DNA of 64,000 bases from the NCBI RefSeq assembly GCF_016808095.1, contig NC_068971.1, positions 32,341,631 to 32,405,630 of the forward strand, given 5' to 3'. The first letter of the stretch is position 1. Each line of letters opens with the position of its first letter. The position numbers and the translations under genes were made by a program. Positions 1 through 12,100 of the stretch are shown here, one piece after another. A model generated the notes under the pieces. It had not been told where the DNA came from and ran no database searches. It saw only the letters and a program-made list of their open reading frames with translations. Origin of the DNA: Vigna angularis. Lineage: Eukaryota; Streptophyta; Magnoliopsida; Fabales; Fabaceae.

Positions 1-2050
1 ATTTTCAAAAATTAACTGCAACCAGATCAGAAATATAAATGATACATTCTATATGTCAATGGAAAGCTCTTTGATTCTATTTTCTAGGAAAAAAATTATC
101 TCATTTAGAGCTCTGTAGAAAATGTTATGGGTAAAACATTGAGCAAAGGTCAGAGTTGTCCACTTTTAGTGTGAAATTTTGGATTTTGATGTTTTGGGTT
201 TTTCTATGTTTTCTTTGCATTTTATAAATGTATTCATAATTCTTATTAGTTCCTAAAAAATTTCTTAGTATTAGGTTTCCATTCAGTCATTTTTTTAGTT
301 GTCCAAAGATCATTTGATTCCTTAGGATTTCCCACATACACCACTTGAATTAGCCTTGCTTTTGAATATGAGTTGTGCAAAGGTTATGATGCTTGTTGTG
401 TTCTGAAAAATTGATAAAAATAGAAGATCCATCAATCAAAAGCAAAAGAAAAGGGACCAAAGAAGTGAAAAAAAAATTACCAAAAGAAATGGACACAACA
501 ACAATAAGAAACTGAATTTTGGACTTGAATTTTAAGTTTTGTTTGCATTTTTCCAGCAAGTGTTTTGCCTTGGATAATTTGATTGGTCTTGTATTCTTAC
601 TTTTTTTTTGGTTTTATTCATCTATTCTAGCACATTTCGTTAGGGATTCCTTTTAAGTTCTTACCTAATTGATACCTTTAAATTTTTGTTTATCATTCTT
701 AGCTTTCTTTGAAGTATTGTCTCATCTTACTCCATTTGAGTTTAGCTTTCAAATTTTACTTTTCTTGCTTTCATTCTTTGGCCTCTTTGGTGCTTGAAAT
801 CAGATTTGGTTGGTGTTTTCTTTTGGGAGTTTAACTAACTTTGAAGGTAGCATCTTGAAGGCTTGAAAGAAGGATAATAGAAGAATTTCTTTGAACTTGG
901 GAAGAAGGATTTCTTACATTGATTTGGAGTGAACATAAAGAGGGGATAAACACTACAAGATACAAAGAGTTTAGTAGCTATTTTTGCACTTTTATTTGTT
1001 GTTTTGTATCATAGAACCTTTGTGTTCTTGTAATTTTTTTGGTTTCATTTTCTTATTTGCTTGGTGTCTTAGGAAAATGTCTTTGGTACAATTTCATCTT
1101 CATTACTAAAATTGTGCAATAGTTTAGTTTCCACTCTTAGAAGTAAGGTGTATCAAGTGGCTCTTAAGTGTCATTTGCATCTTCATATAGCGCCGTTAGT
1201 TTACTTGTTACATAGCATTCAATTCCTTTTACTTTCCTTATTTACATTGTCTTCTTTATCTTTTAAGTTTTCGTGGTACTTAGGTTGTTTGAAAGCATCT
1301 TAGATAAACCTTTCTTTGGTTTTAGGTAAGGGTAATCTAAGGAAACTTTGCATAGGAAGGACTTGGTTTTTAAGCTTGTCCATTATGACTCACCACTCCT
1401 TCCTAGGAGCTACTTGGAACATTCTTACTCTATTGTTTCTCTTATGAAATCATCAATCAAAAACAAAAAGTTTAAATGTGAAAACCTTTCTCACTCATAG
1501 TTGTAAAGTGTTTTGAAAACCTTTGTGAAAATATTTTAAACTTTACAACATGAGTGATCATTCTCGTTCAAGTGTTCATGGTAGTGCAAGAGATAGTTAA
1601 GAGGACTTACATCTTAGGTATGAACTTACACAAAAAGTAAGTTAGAGAGTATGTTTACTAAGTTTATGATTGAACAAAGAAGAGAAAAACAAGAGGTTGA
1701 GTCATCCAATAGAAGAAAGTACACTAGAGAAACATCCACCTTTCATAGTAGAAATGAACTTCAAATTAGTTACCAAAATGGAAACTTCTATCATTCTAGT
1801 TTGCATGATCTTTTTTGGGATTATGATTGTTTCTATTATAGCTATAATGAGAATGAGTTGCGTTTAAGAGCTGAGAATGACATTCCAAATTTTTGTAGAG
1901 AAGTTGATTCAATGTCACACTTAACTTGGGAAGAAAAGGTTGAAAAAATTTATCCATTCATTATTAAATGTAGTAAGTTTCACATAGTTTGGTTGTGTTC
2001 TTCTAGATTTGTGAGGCATGCTTCTCAAATTAAAAAAAAAAACTAAGCTT
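1..2050 (+). mobile_element. Decayed Ty3/gypsy-like leader and gag remnant
   Basis: AT-rich, T-rich sequence of the kind seen in LTR/leader regions of plant gypsy elements, followed by a gag-like open frame at 1651-2046. That frame has an Arg/Glu-rich start, an aromatic Tyr/His stretch, then RAENDIPNF and LTWEEKVEKIYPF, which resemble the start of the gypsy gag core (normally ...IPxFxGxxDPexYLeWExkVe...). The match is weak and the frame ends at a poly-A stretch near 2035. No LTR pair or target duplication can be delimited because the element runs off the left edge. It lies downstream of PPO2. Family assignment is inference. Confidence 0.4.
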
Positions 2051-2222
2051 TTTAAAGCATTTGATAGATGATGAAATTCACCATAAGGGTTTGCAACATG
2101 GGCAATGACTAAACCAATTTTCAATTTCTTTGTAAATATATAAATAAATGTAGAAATGTATATAGGTTTAGTATTTTCATTTTCGGTCTTTTCTTCTTTG
2201 GGCAAGCATCCAATGATTTGTG

Positions 2223-2961
2223 GGGTGTTGCTCCCTCCACCTCCACAGTCTTCTCCCTCCACCTCCCCAATTATCTTTAATTCCAATTATATCCTTAAAG
2301 TTAAAATTTTTTACTTTTATTATTTTAATATTTAAATATAAACTAATATAAATATATATTATTAAAATACATTAAAAAGATATTCAAAAATAATAAATCA
2401 AAATATTAAAATATCTAATAAAATAATAACAGAATCATAAAATTAAAACAAAGCTTAAACGGATGACATCCTTCAACGGATGTCAACATCCGTTTAAGGC
2501 GAAACGGATGTCGACATCCGTTTTGCCTTAAACGGATGTTGACATCCGTTGAAGGATGTCATCCGTTTAAGCTTCGTTTTCATTTTACGTTTTAGGGTTA
2601 AAGGATTATTGGAAAGATTATTGGAAGGATTATTGGAAGGGTTTAGGGTTTAGGATTATTGGAAGGATTATAACTACGTACCTGGAGAGGAACCACGACA
2701 AGCACACTACACCACAAACGCACTGCACCACGTACTGCACCGAAAGCAAAAGGAAGATTGTTTGATAATTCTTTTCACGATCACTGAGCTTTGCAGAGAA
2801 ATATTTTACTCATACAAGAAACTACGTAGGTTATCAGTGAAATATGTTATAAATGAGTAAAATTAAAAAACAATAATTCTAAAAATAAAATTTTACTGAG
2901 GGGCAAAATAGTAAAGGGGAGATGAAGGGAGAAGGCTGTGGTGGTGGACGGAGCAACACCC
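2223..2961. mobile_element. Mutator-like MITE (non-autonomous MULE), 739 bp
   Basis: Terminal inverted repeats of about 46 bp start GGGTGTTGCTCC at 2223 and end with the complement at 2961, with only a few mismatches. The 9-bp direct repeat TGATTTGTG flanks both ends (2214-2222 and 2962-2970). A 9-bp duplication with long TIRs is diagnostic of Mutator-like elements. There is no transposase frame. The inside is AT-rich and holds a large palindrome (2436-2589). Confidence 0.88.
2436..2589. repeat. ~154-bp near-perfect palindrome inside the MITE
   Basis: The arms are centred on GTCGAC at 2510-2515. The arms themselves repeat an AACGGATGtc / gacATCCGTT unit several times, so the structure is an inverted repeat of inverted repeats. 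Only a handful of mismatches, mostly G/A, separate the arms. RNA from either strand would fold into a long hairpin. Confidence 0.9.
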
Positions 2962-2970
2962 TGATTTGTG

Positions 2971-3396
2971 CATCATCATGGGCCAGAACGTGCATGCCCC
3001 ACAACCATCAACATCTGCACAGCGAGGCCCAACATCAACCAAGCGTCTGCCAGCGTGGGGACTAGCGTCTTTATTGGGCCAGTCTGGCCAACTCCTTCTT
3101 GCCCAGGTTATTCATCAACACATAACACATTCTCCCATCTTCAAGCATCTGCACAACCAGCACACATCCACTTTGTTGGGCCCGCCACACACACAAAAGA
3201 GAGAGGGAGAGAGAGAGAGAGAGAGAGAGATGCCACAAAATCTCTTAATTAACTTGCTTTTACCATGGGGACTGCAGCATTGTGCAACAGGTAATTATTA
3301 CATCGTTTACAAGTGCCGAAATAAGATGTTAATTAAACAAATTTGATAATAGAAAGCACAACTTTCCCAACTCCCACATCCACTGTATATCATTTG
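2971..3396. other. PPO2 3' flank with (GA)n microsatellite
   Basis: No gene is seen between the MITE and the PPO2 stop codon. A GA tract of about 30 bp covers 3199-3230. The overlapping plus-strand open frames here are simple-sequence artefacts. The PPO2 3' UTR should begin at 3396 and run leftwards, but no convincing polyadenylation signal could be fixed by eye. Confidence 0.6.
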
Positions 3397-6138
3397 TCAG
3401 GCACTCTTATCTGAAACAGAGTTGAGGTAGGATATTACAAGGTCAGCTGCTTGCCAACCTGAGGAAATTGCTTTGCCAACTGAGAGTCCTCCTTTCTGGT
3501 TACCTACGAAGTTCGTCATTAAAGCATAAGAATTTACGGTGCATTTGAAAGAGCTTATTGCAGTTTATTTGCCTAATGTTATGACAAGATCTTGAGTAAA
3601 TGTTTGCAAGAACTTACAATTATTGTTAAGTTCTTCAGAATAACTTCCAATTTGCATGACAAATACCAATTAAATAAGAACTTATTTAAGCTGTTGTTTA
3701 ATCAGATGGGCATTAAAAATTAATGCTATGTGCATGTTTTTAACCTATTCCACATAATATTAAATCTACATGAATGCATCAAAAGGTCGGCGGCACATAA
3801 CATTAGCATTTGCGACTTAACACCCACAAGTGGCTTCACCTGATTTCAAATGGAATTTTAGAAGAAAAAGATGAATCATTTACCCGCAAAGAAAAATCCA
3901 GGAAGATCTTTTTCCATCTTATCAATTGCTTCAAGAACTGACCCATAGTTACGTCCATACAAAGGAAAGCCTTTACTCCAGTAAATATGACTGTCATTTA
4001 GCATAATTTAGAACTTACAAGGATAAAATATAATATAAAGAAAATTAATGAAAATATACTGAAGACATACTTAACAAATGTTGGTTCCCCCTTTGCTCCC
4101 AACAACTTTCTCAGGTCAGAAGTAACAATTTTCTGAAGTTCATCACTACAGTAAACAAGCAAACTAACTATTAGAAAGATATACAAAAAAAGACAAGTCA
4201 ACAGGAGATTATATACGGTTTTTGACATGTATTACTATACCAATATATCTATTGTCACTTCTAAGTTATTATAATTTATTGAATAGGAGTTGAAGAAAAA
4301 AATTAGTCGAAAAGGAGTGACAAGAGACAAAGATAGTGACAAGATATACTCATGCTTCTGGTCAGTAAAATATATGATTACAACTACAGCAAAAGTACGT
4401 TGAAGCTTGAGCCAGTTCCCTGTTTTGGGTTCCGCCAACGAAAGTGGTATAGAGATAAAAATCACTAGGTGCACGATCTGGAAACATCATAGAGGAAAAA
4501 AGCGTACCTGTTGAGAAAGATACTTTAGCAGTTACATCAAAAAATAGTTATAACCTACTTTAGATATTTACAACCATGAACACATGGAAACGTTACCAAG
4601 TGTTTTTAAACCATTTTGTCTCTCTTTAGAAGGAACAAGAACTCCAAAACCCTCCAAAGGCCTCTTTACATTCTCCTTTCTGAAGGCAGTAATCATGACT
4701 GAGATTGGCACATAGCTTATCTGCGACAGGGTTTGTGAGATGCTGTTTTGAAAACAATAACTAATAGAATGTAAAAATATTTATTGGATGTCCCCTAAAA
4801 GATAAGCATGATAAAACCTTTAAGATTCACGTGACTATAGATTTGCTTTGACAACCCCTTTCACATTCTTAATAATGGTGCACTTAGGCCTTAGCATGGG
4901 GCTTTATATTTGCAAACAAATAAATTTTGAAGTAATCAAACTCCAAGTCAAGTTGAAATGGTAAATACCTCGGGAAGAAAACTAAGTGGAAAGGGAATTC
5001 TCCTTTTTGTAATCTTGATATCCTTGACATTACATAGTGGAGCCTATATTATTATCACACAAAACAATCATCAGAAATTGAAGTCATTGGTTGTAGTAAC
5101 TAACATCGTGATATATGTTTCGCTGAAGAAAAGTGTAAGCTCCGAAATAAAAGTTCAGAAACTAACACAACAAAAGAATCATATCACACTTTTAGAAAAG
5201 GAAAATAAATGTTGCAAAATACCCTGTTTTCCATCAACAGAGATTGTAGCACAATTGTAACATATTCTAAGTCAGAGTTCCCTTAAATAATATTTATATT
5301 TAATTTTGAGCAACGTGAAATAACAGGTGACATTAGCATTGGTCTACAGAAATTAGTACATTACAAACAAAGATGCATTCAGATATATTGCAATACCACT
5401 TAATAATTAATTGCAAGAACTTGAAGGTTTCCGTTGAACAAAATTGTTTATTTGTTTCAACCTTTTCATGGCTACGTGACAAGAAGAATAGCAATGAAAT
5501 GATATTGCCTTTTATTTTTTTCTTACGAAACGTTCTTTTGTCTAGTTTATCCTACTTTTTATCTGAAATTCAAACTTTCATTCACAAGAACACCAGCTCA
5601 CATATTATGAAAATCTTTGCCTTACTTTGGTTCAATTTTAGTCATATACTCATGTTCACATATTCAGCAAAACTTTCAGTTGCTACATCTAAAGATCTAG
5701 TGAAAGAATGGAAAGGGATAAAGGAAGATAACCACACTAACCGTCATGATTACTGCATCAATATCTTGAGTGCTTTGGTTAGAAACACAAGTAATAGACC
5801 AGTTTGGTGATGAGGAACTTTCATCATGACCATAAGCTAATGTCAAAACCTTTGAATTTAATTTGAGGTTTTCTTTCCCAAGCTCTTTGCACAGTGTATC
5901 TGTTAGTGTCTGCGCTGGATAACATCATAAAAATAACAGCCAGAGGAGATCAAGCACAGCACAGGATTGTCTCAGACGAGATATATTTGTACAACAATTC
6001 AGTACCTGCATCCCACCCTGGAAAGAAAATGAACCACGCTTGTGTTTGTTCTTTTTTAGTGCAGTCTTATTTTCTCCAGTTTTTTCCTTTTTGTCAAAAA
6101 ACTTAGATTGCAATGCCCCGGCAATAACAGAACCAAAC
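3397..6138 (-). CDS. PPO2: PPO2 exons 18-11 (C-terminal half)
   Basis: Compact block of eight exons encoding residues from [10 protein letters not shown] (exon 11, 6138-6006) to the stop at 3399-3397. Exon 14 carries [12 protein letters not shown] and [10 protein letters not shown]; exon 15 carries [14 protein letters not shown]; exon 17 carries [10 protein letters not shown] and [11 protein letters not shown]; exon 18 carries the FAD-contacting GGLSVGKA. Introns here are 93-900 bp with no recognisable transposon, in contrast to introns 6, 9 and 10. Confidence 0.95.
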
Positions 6139-9100
6139 CTGAAAATATAGAATATCCACCATGAACTAAAAAGAAAATTATACCTTACATTTCTAAGGAG
6201 ACTACCCCAAACCTCCTACACCTAAAACTTACTTGAAAAGAGCAGAATAATCAGTTGTTTAAAGAGTTATGGTTTCAACAATGTTGAAGATCTTATATCA
6301 ACTAGAAATATAGTCAAGTTATAGTATATAAGTGGGTACAAATCATACCTTACAATCTAGCCGCGTTAGTCTTAAAATTAACTTCCTAAAGGGATTTAGA
6401 GTCTATCCTAATGATGTTCGTTGGACCTATCACATCACTCACTATTCAGACTACCTACAAATATTTGGATATCCATTAATGATTAGAGATATAACTAAAT
6501 TATAATATATAATAACAAACTAGTATTGCAAGGTTAAACTACATTTAAAGTTCACTTCCTTAGAAACAAAAGATCCTAGTAATTATAATATTCCTCTTCA
6601 AGCGGGAGCGTACAAGCCATATGTGCCTAGCTTAGTCCACATATAATTGATTTTTGGTCCTCTTTAAAACTTGGTGAATGTGTTTAGCAAGTTAGTAAAA
6701 TTGACAAACTTAGTTGTGATGTCTCTAAACTCCATGAATTTTCTTACGAAATGAGGATCTATCTCAATATGTTTGGTCCTCTATGGATAAACAGGATTAG
6801 ATGCAATGTACAATGCTATCTAGTTGTGACATAAAAGGTGCACTCGGGAACTTTCTTCAAATTTAAGTGTTTTGAGTGGTTTCAGCCATGACTTTTCAAG
6901 TGACTAATGTCATTACCCTCTATTTTTTCTAACACTTGATCTTGTCACCTCAAGTTGGAGCATATAAGTCGTATGTAGTCAGTTTGCTACATATATTACT
7001 GAAGATTGATCTTCTTGAACTTAGTGAATATGTTAGTCAACTGTTTAGGAAAAAACTTATATGGAACAACCTCTAGGTTTTGTTGCTTGGAGGAGTCTTC
7101 TGGATTGGTATGTTATGAGAATGACGGATTTAATAACACTATATAGTTAAGTGTTAAAATGAAATCAACTGTTACAGATTTCTAGAGAATTAGGCGTTTA
7201 ATCTAGGAAATTAGGATGATTGATTCCTAATTATTACCTATATTTATTATAATTGATTCTGTATTATGCTATAAATACATGTTGTGTGGTCTTCATTAGA
7301 CACACAATTTATTCAGAACATATACAATTCTATATGGTATCAGAGCTAGGTTCACTGAATTTCTTCCACCACTGTCTTTGCCGCCCTTCAGTGCCAAGTG
7401 GCCGCTGTCAACTGTAAAAATTGTCTTTCAACACTTGTCTGCTCTCTTAATTTCAGATGTCTGTAGTGCTTATTTCATTGCTGCCTCTGTCCATTGTCAA
7501 GCATAGTGTGCCCCTTTTCCCTGTCACCAAGCATCCTTTTCCTCTTGTGACCATTACGATCAAGACCAGCTTCCTGCGACGACCCCTACGATCGAGACCG
7601 GCTTCTTCCAGAGACCACCACCCTTCATCCACTGCTCTAACCCGGTCGATCGTGCTCCAACCTAGCCAACTGTGCTCCAACCCGGCCAACCATGCTCCAA
7701 CCCAACGACCGTGCTCCTACCCAACCGACTATGCTCCAACCTCACCGACCATGCTCCATCCCAGCTACCTCACACCTTGGCAGTGCTTTTTAGGCCATTT
7801 TCAATACTTTTTTCCATGGCTTCCCCTGCCATTCCTACTGATATTGTCAACTCTAACAATCAACTAGCTGACATGTTCAACAAGTCCCTTAGAGGCCCTC
7901 AAATTTAGTACATTTGTAACAAGCTTGGTATATATAACATATATGCTCCAGCTTGAAGAGGAGTGTTAGAATGAAATCAACTGTTACAGATTTCTAAGGA
8001 ATTAGGCATTACATAATCTAGGAAATAGGGATGATTGATTCCTAATTTATTATAATTTATTATGTATAATGCTATAAATACATGTTGTGTGGTCTGCATT
8101 AGACACACAATTCATTCAGAACATATACAATTCTATATGGTATCAGAGCCGGGTTCTTTGAGTTTCTTCCACCACTGTCTTTGTCGTCCGTTGGTAGCCA
8201 ATAACTTTCGGCAGCCGTAAAAATTGTCTTTGATCACTTGTCTACTCTCCTAATTTCAGTTTTCTGCAATGCCTCTTTCATTGTTGTCTGCGGCCTCTAT
8301 CCACCATCGAGCATATTGTGCCCCTTTTCTTTATCGCCAAGCATCGTTTTCCTCCGGCAACCTCAACAATCGAAACCGGCTTCTTCCGGCGACTTCCGGA
8401 GACCACCGTGCTTCATTCACCGCTCCAACCTGGCCAACCATGCTCCAACCCGACCGACCGTGCTCCAACCTGGCCGATCGTGCTCCAACCGGCCAACCGT
8501 GCTCTAACCTGGCCGACTATGCTCCAACCCGACCCACTATGCTCCAACTCGGTCGACTGTACTCCAACCTGATCGACCGTGCTCCAACCCAACTGATCGT
8601 GCTCCAACTCGACCGATTGTGCTCCATCCCGGCTACCTCACACCTCGACAATTGGTTTTAGGCCATTTCCGATACTTTTTTCCATGGCTTCCGCTATTGT
8701 TCCTATTGATTTTGTCAACTCTAACAATCAACTAGCTGACATGTTCAGCAAGTCCCTTAAAGGCCCTCAGATTTATACATTTGTAACAAGTGTTAGATGT
8801 TAAGTTGTGTGTTTCTGTTAATTGGGCTTAGCCCATTCTGTATTTAGGGTTTAACCCTTATCTTACATTATAAATAAACCACCCTATGTGTATGCTAAAC
8901 ACATAAGGGAGATTTCTCCTAATCTTCTTCACTATATTCAACATGGTATCTAGAGCACAGGAATAGTTCCAGTCAACTCCACGGTCTCCGGCACCCATCA
9001 CTGCCGCTGTCGTTGCAGTCGTCGCCACTGCCGCCGGAGTTCCAGAATCGACCGGCGACCACACCATCGGAATCGTCTCGGCCGGGCGACCACCGTGGTA

Positions 9101-12100
9101 CGAAGATCACGGCGAACGGACCACCCACGCGCCTCCACGCGCCGCCGCAAGAGTCACCGCTGCCGCCGCGTGTGTCGGCGCGTCGCCGGAGCTTTCCGCC
9201 GCCGATTAGCACCGCCGTGATCGCCTCCTCGCCCTCTTTCTGGATCTGTGGTCGTTGCGTCAATCGGAGCACTTTGTTTTTTTAGGGTTTCTCCCTCTCC
9301 ATGGCTGCCCAACTTGATGATCGGAGTCAGTCTCGCCAATCAGGTAAAGGACGTCCAAAATATGACCACTGTGGCAAGCTAGGCCACAAAATTGATAGAT
9401 GTTATGCGCTTCATGGACGTCCTCCTCGACCTATAGCAATGGCTAATTCTGATCCACCTCTCCGATCACCGTCTGTAGACCATCCTACTTCATCAAATCC
9501 CATAAATAACCCTTTACTCTTTCAGGAATTTCTCAGATGGTATGAGGACCGTCAACACTCTAGTTCCACTACATTGCTTCTATTACACGCACAGGTACTC
9601 CTTTTGTTGGTCTGACTCACTCTCTCGGATCTTGGGTCCTTGACTCAGGCACCACCGATCATATCACTGGTAACAAGTCCTTGTTTTCTTCCTTGTCATG
9701 TCCGGTTAATTTACCCTCGGTAACGATGGCTGATGGGTCTAGAGTCTCATCTCATGGTATTGGTATTGTTCATATTTTTCCGTCCATATCCATTGATAAT
9801 GTACTTTATGTCCCTGGGTCTCCTTTTAACTTATTGTCCGTAAGTCGTCTAACTCGTTCCCTTAATTGTGTTATTTCTTTTACCAAAGATTCTGTTTGGT
9901 TGCAAGACCGGAGTTCGAAACACATGATTGGCACAGGATGTGAGTCTCATGGCCTATATCATCTCAGCCCTTCTCCACATGCTGGCGTAATCATGGAATC
10001 ACCATCCCTTCTTCATGCTCAGTTAGGTCATCCCAGTCTTGCCAAACTGTAGCAACTTGTTCCGAGTCTGTCCAAATTATCAAGTTTGTCGTGTGAGTCT
10101 TGTCAGTTAGGTAAACATACTCGTAGTTCCTTTCCTCGTAGTGTTTCACAACGAGCGTCATCCCCCTTTTCATTGGTTCATTCTGATATTTGGGGACCTA
10201 GTCGTGTTAAGTCAACTTTAGGATTTCAGTATTTTGTTACCTTTATTGATGACTATTCCAGATGTACTTGGTTGTTTCTCATGAAGAATCGTTCTGAGTT
10301 GTTTTCTATTTTTCAAACTTTTTTCAATGAAATAAAAACTCAGTTTGGGGTTTCTATTCGCACTTTACGCAGTGATAATGGCCGTGAATACCTTTCTCAA
10401 CAGTTTAAACATTTTATGGCTTCTCATGGCATTCTTCACCAAACCTCATGTGCTTATACCCCTCAACAAAATGGGGTGGCTAAGCGCAAGAATAGACACC
10501 TTATTGAAACAACTCGTACCCTTCTCATTCATGGTCAAGTACCCTCACGTTTTTGGGGTGATGCTGTTCTCACGGCATGTTATCTTATCAACCGCATGCC
10601 ATCTTCCGTCCTAGAGAACAAAATCCCTCATTCTATCTTATTTCCTCAAGACCCTCTGCATCCATTACCTCTTAGAGTTTTTGGGTCTACATGTTTTGTT
10701 CATGATTTTAGTCTTGGTCTTGATAAGTTATCTCCTAGGGCTCACAAATGTGTCTTCTTAGGATTTCCACGGTCACAAAAGGGCTATAAGTGTTTTTCCC
10801 CTTCCCTCAATCGTCATTTTATCTCTGCTGATGTCACTTTTGATGAATCTTCTTTTTACTTTACACATCTATCTTCTAGTTTTGTACCTCTCCCTGTTAC
10901 TGTTGATATTCCTCTTATCTGTGATCCTCCTGGTGATGCTCCACCCATTTTGTCTCCTCCTTCTTTAGACTCTCATTCACCACAGGATCGTCCTTCACCA
11001 CCACCCCTTCAGGTTTATAGTCGCCGTCTTTGTCTCCCTCATGACTCACTTCTAGTGCCGCCTCCTGTGTCTCCTCCGGCTCCAGCAACTGAGTCTGACT
11101 TGCCTATTGCCCTCCGTAAAGGTATACGCTCTACCCGTAACCCTTCCCCCCATTATACTGTTCTTAGTTATCACAGATTATCTCCATCTTTTTACACTTG
11201 TCTCTCATCCATTTCTTCTGTGTCAATTCCTAAATCTGTGGGTGATGCCTTAACTCATCCTGGCTGGCGTCAAGCTATGCTGGATGAATTAAGTGCTTTA
11301 CAGAAAAGTGGAACTTGGGAGCTTGTCCAATTACCATCTGGAAAGTCTGTTGTTGGTTGCAGGTGGGTGTATGCTATCAAGGTTGGCCCTGATGGCACAA
11401 TTGATCGTCTGAAAGCTCGACTGGTTGCCAAAGGCTACACACAGATTTTTGGTTTGGATTATGGTGATACTTTTTCTCCAGTGGCAAAAATGACCTCTGT
11501 TCGCCTATTCATTGCCATGGCTGCTCTTCGACAATGGCCTCTTTACCAACTTGATGTCAAAAATGCTTTCCTAAATGGTAATTTGCATGAAGAAACTTAT
11601 ATGGAGCAACCGCCTGGCTTTGTTGCTCAGGGAGAGTCATCTGGATTGGTATGTCGTCTTCGCAAATCCTTATATGGCCTAAAACAATCTCCTCGGGGCT
11701 GGTTTGGTAAATTCAGCTGTGTTGTTCAACAATTTGGTATGTCTCGCAGTGAAGCGGATCATTCAGTGTTCTATCGCCACTCAAGTGCTGGATGTATTTA
11801 CTTAATAGTGTATGTCGATGATATTGTTCTCACAGGAAGTGACTATCTCGGCATCTCTCAGATGAAACAACACCTTTGTCATCATTTTCAAACCAAAGAT
11901 CTTGGCAAACTCCGATACTTTTTGGGTATTGAAGTAGCACAATCCAATGATGGTATTGTCATATCTCAGAGGAAGTATGCATTAGACATTTTGGAGGAAA
12001 CAGGGTTAATGAACTGTAAATCTGTTGAGACACCTATGGACCCTAACATCAAACTCCTACCAAATCAGGGGGAGCCTTTCTCAGATCCTGAACGGTACAG

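Noticed and set aside
2966..3346. 126- and 94-codon plus-strand frames downstream of PPO2
   Set aside because: No domain, they overlap each other in different frames and end in the GA microsatellite.
7457..8661. Several long Pro/Thr/Ala-rich open frames in both strands
   Set aside because: They are translations of the 20-bp minisatellite in array A; a 20-bp period rotates frames and avoids stops by composition.
9013..9285. Pro/Arg-rich frame in the leader of element B
   Set aside because: GC-rich untranslated leader between primer site and gag; similar leaders in C, E and F give unrelated frames.
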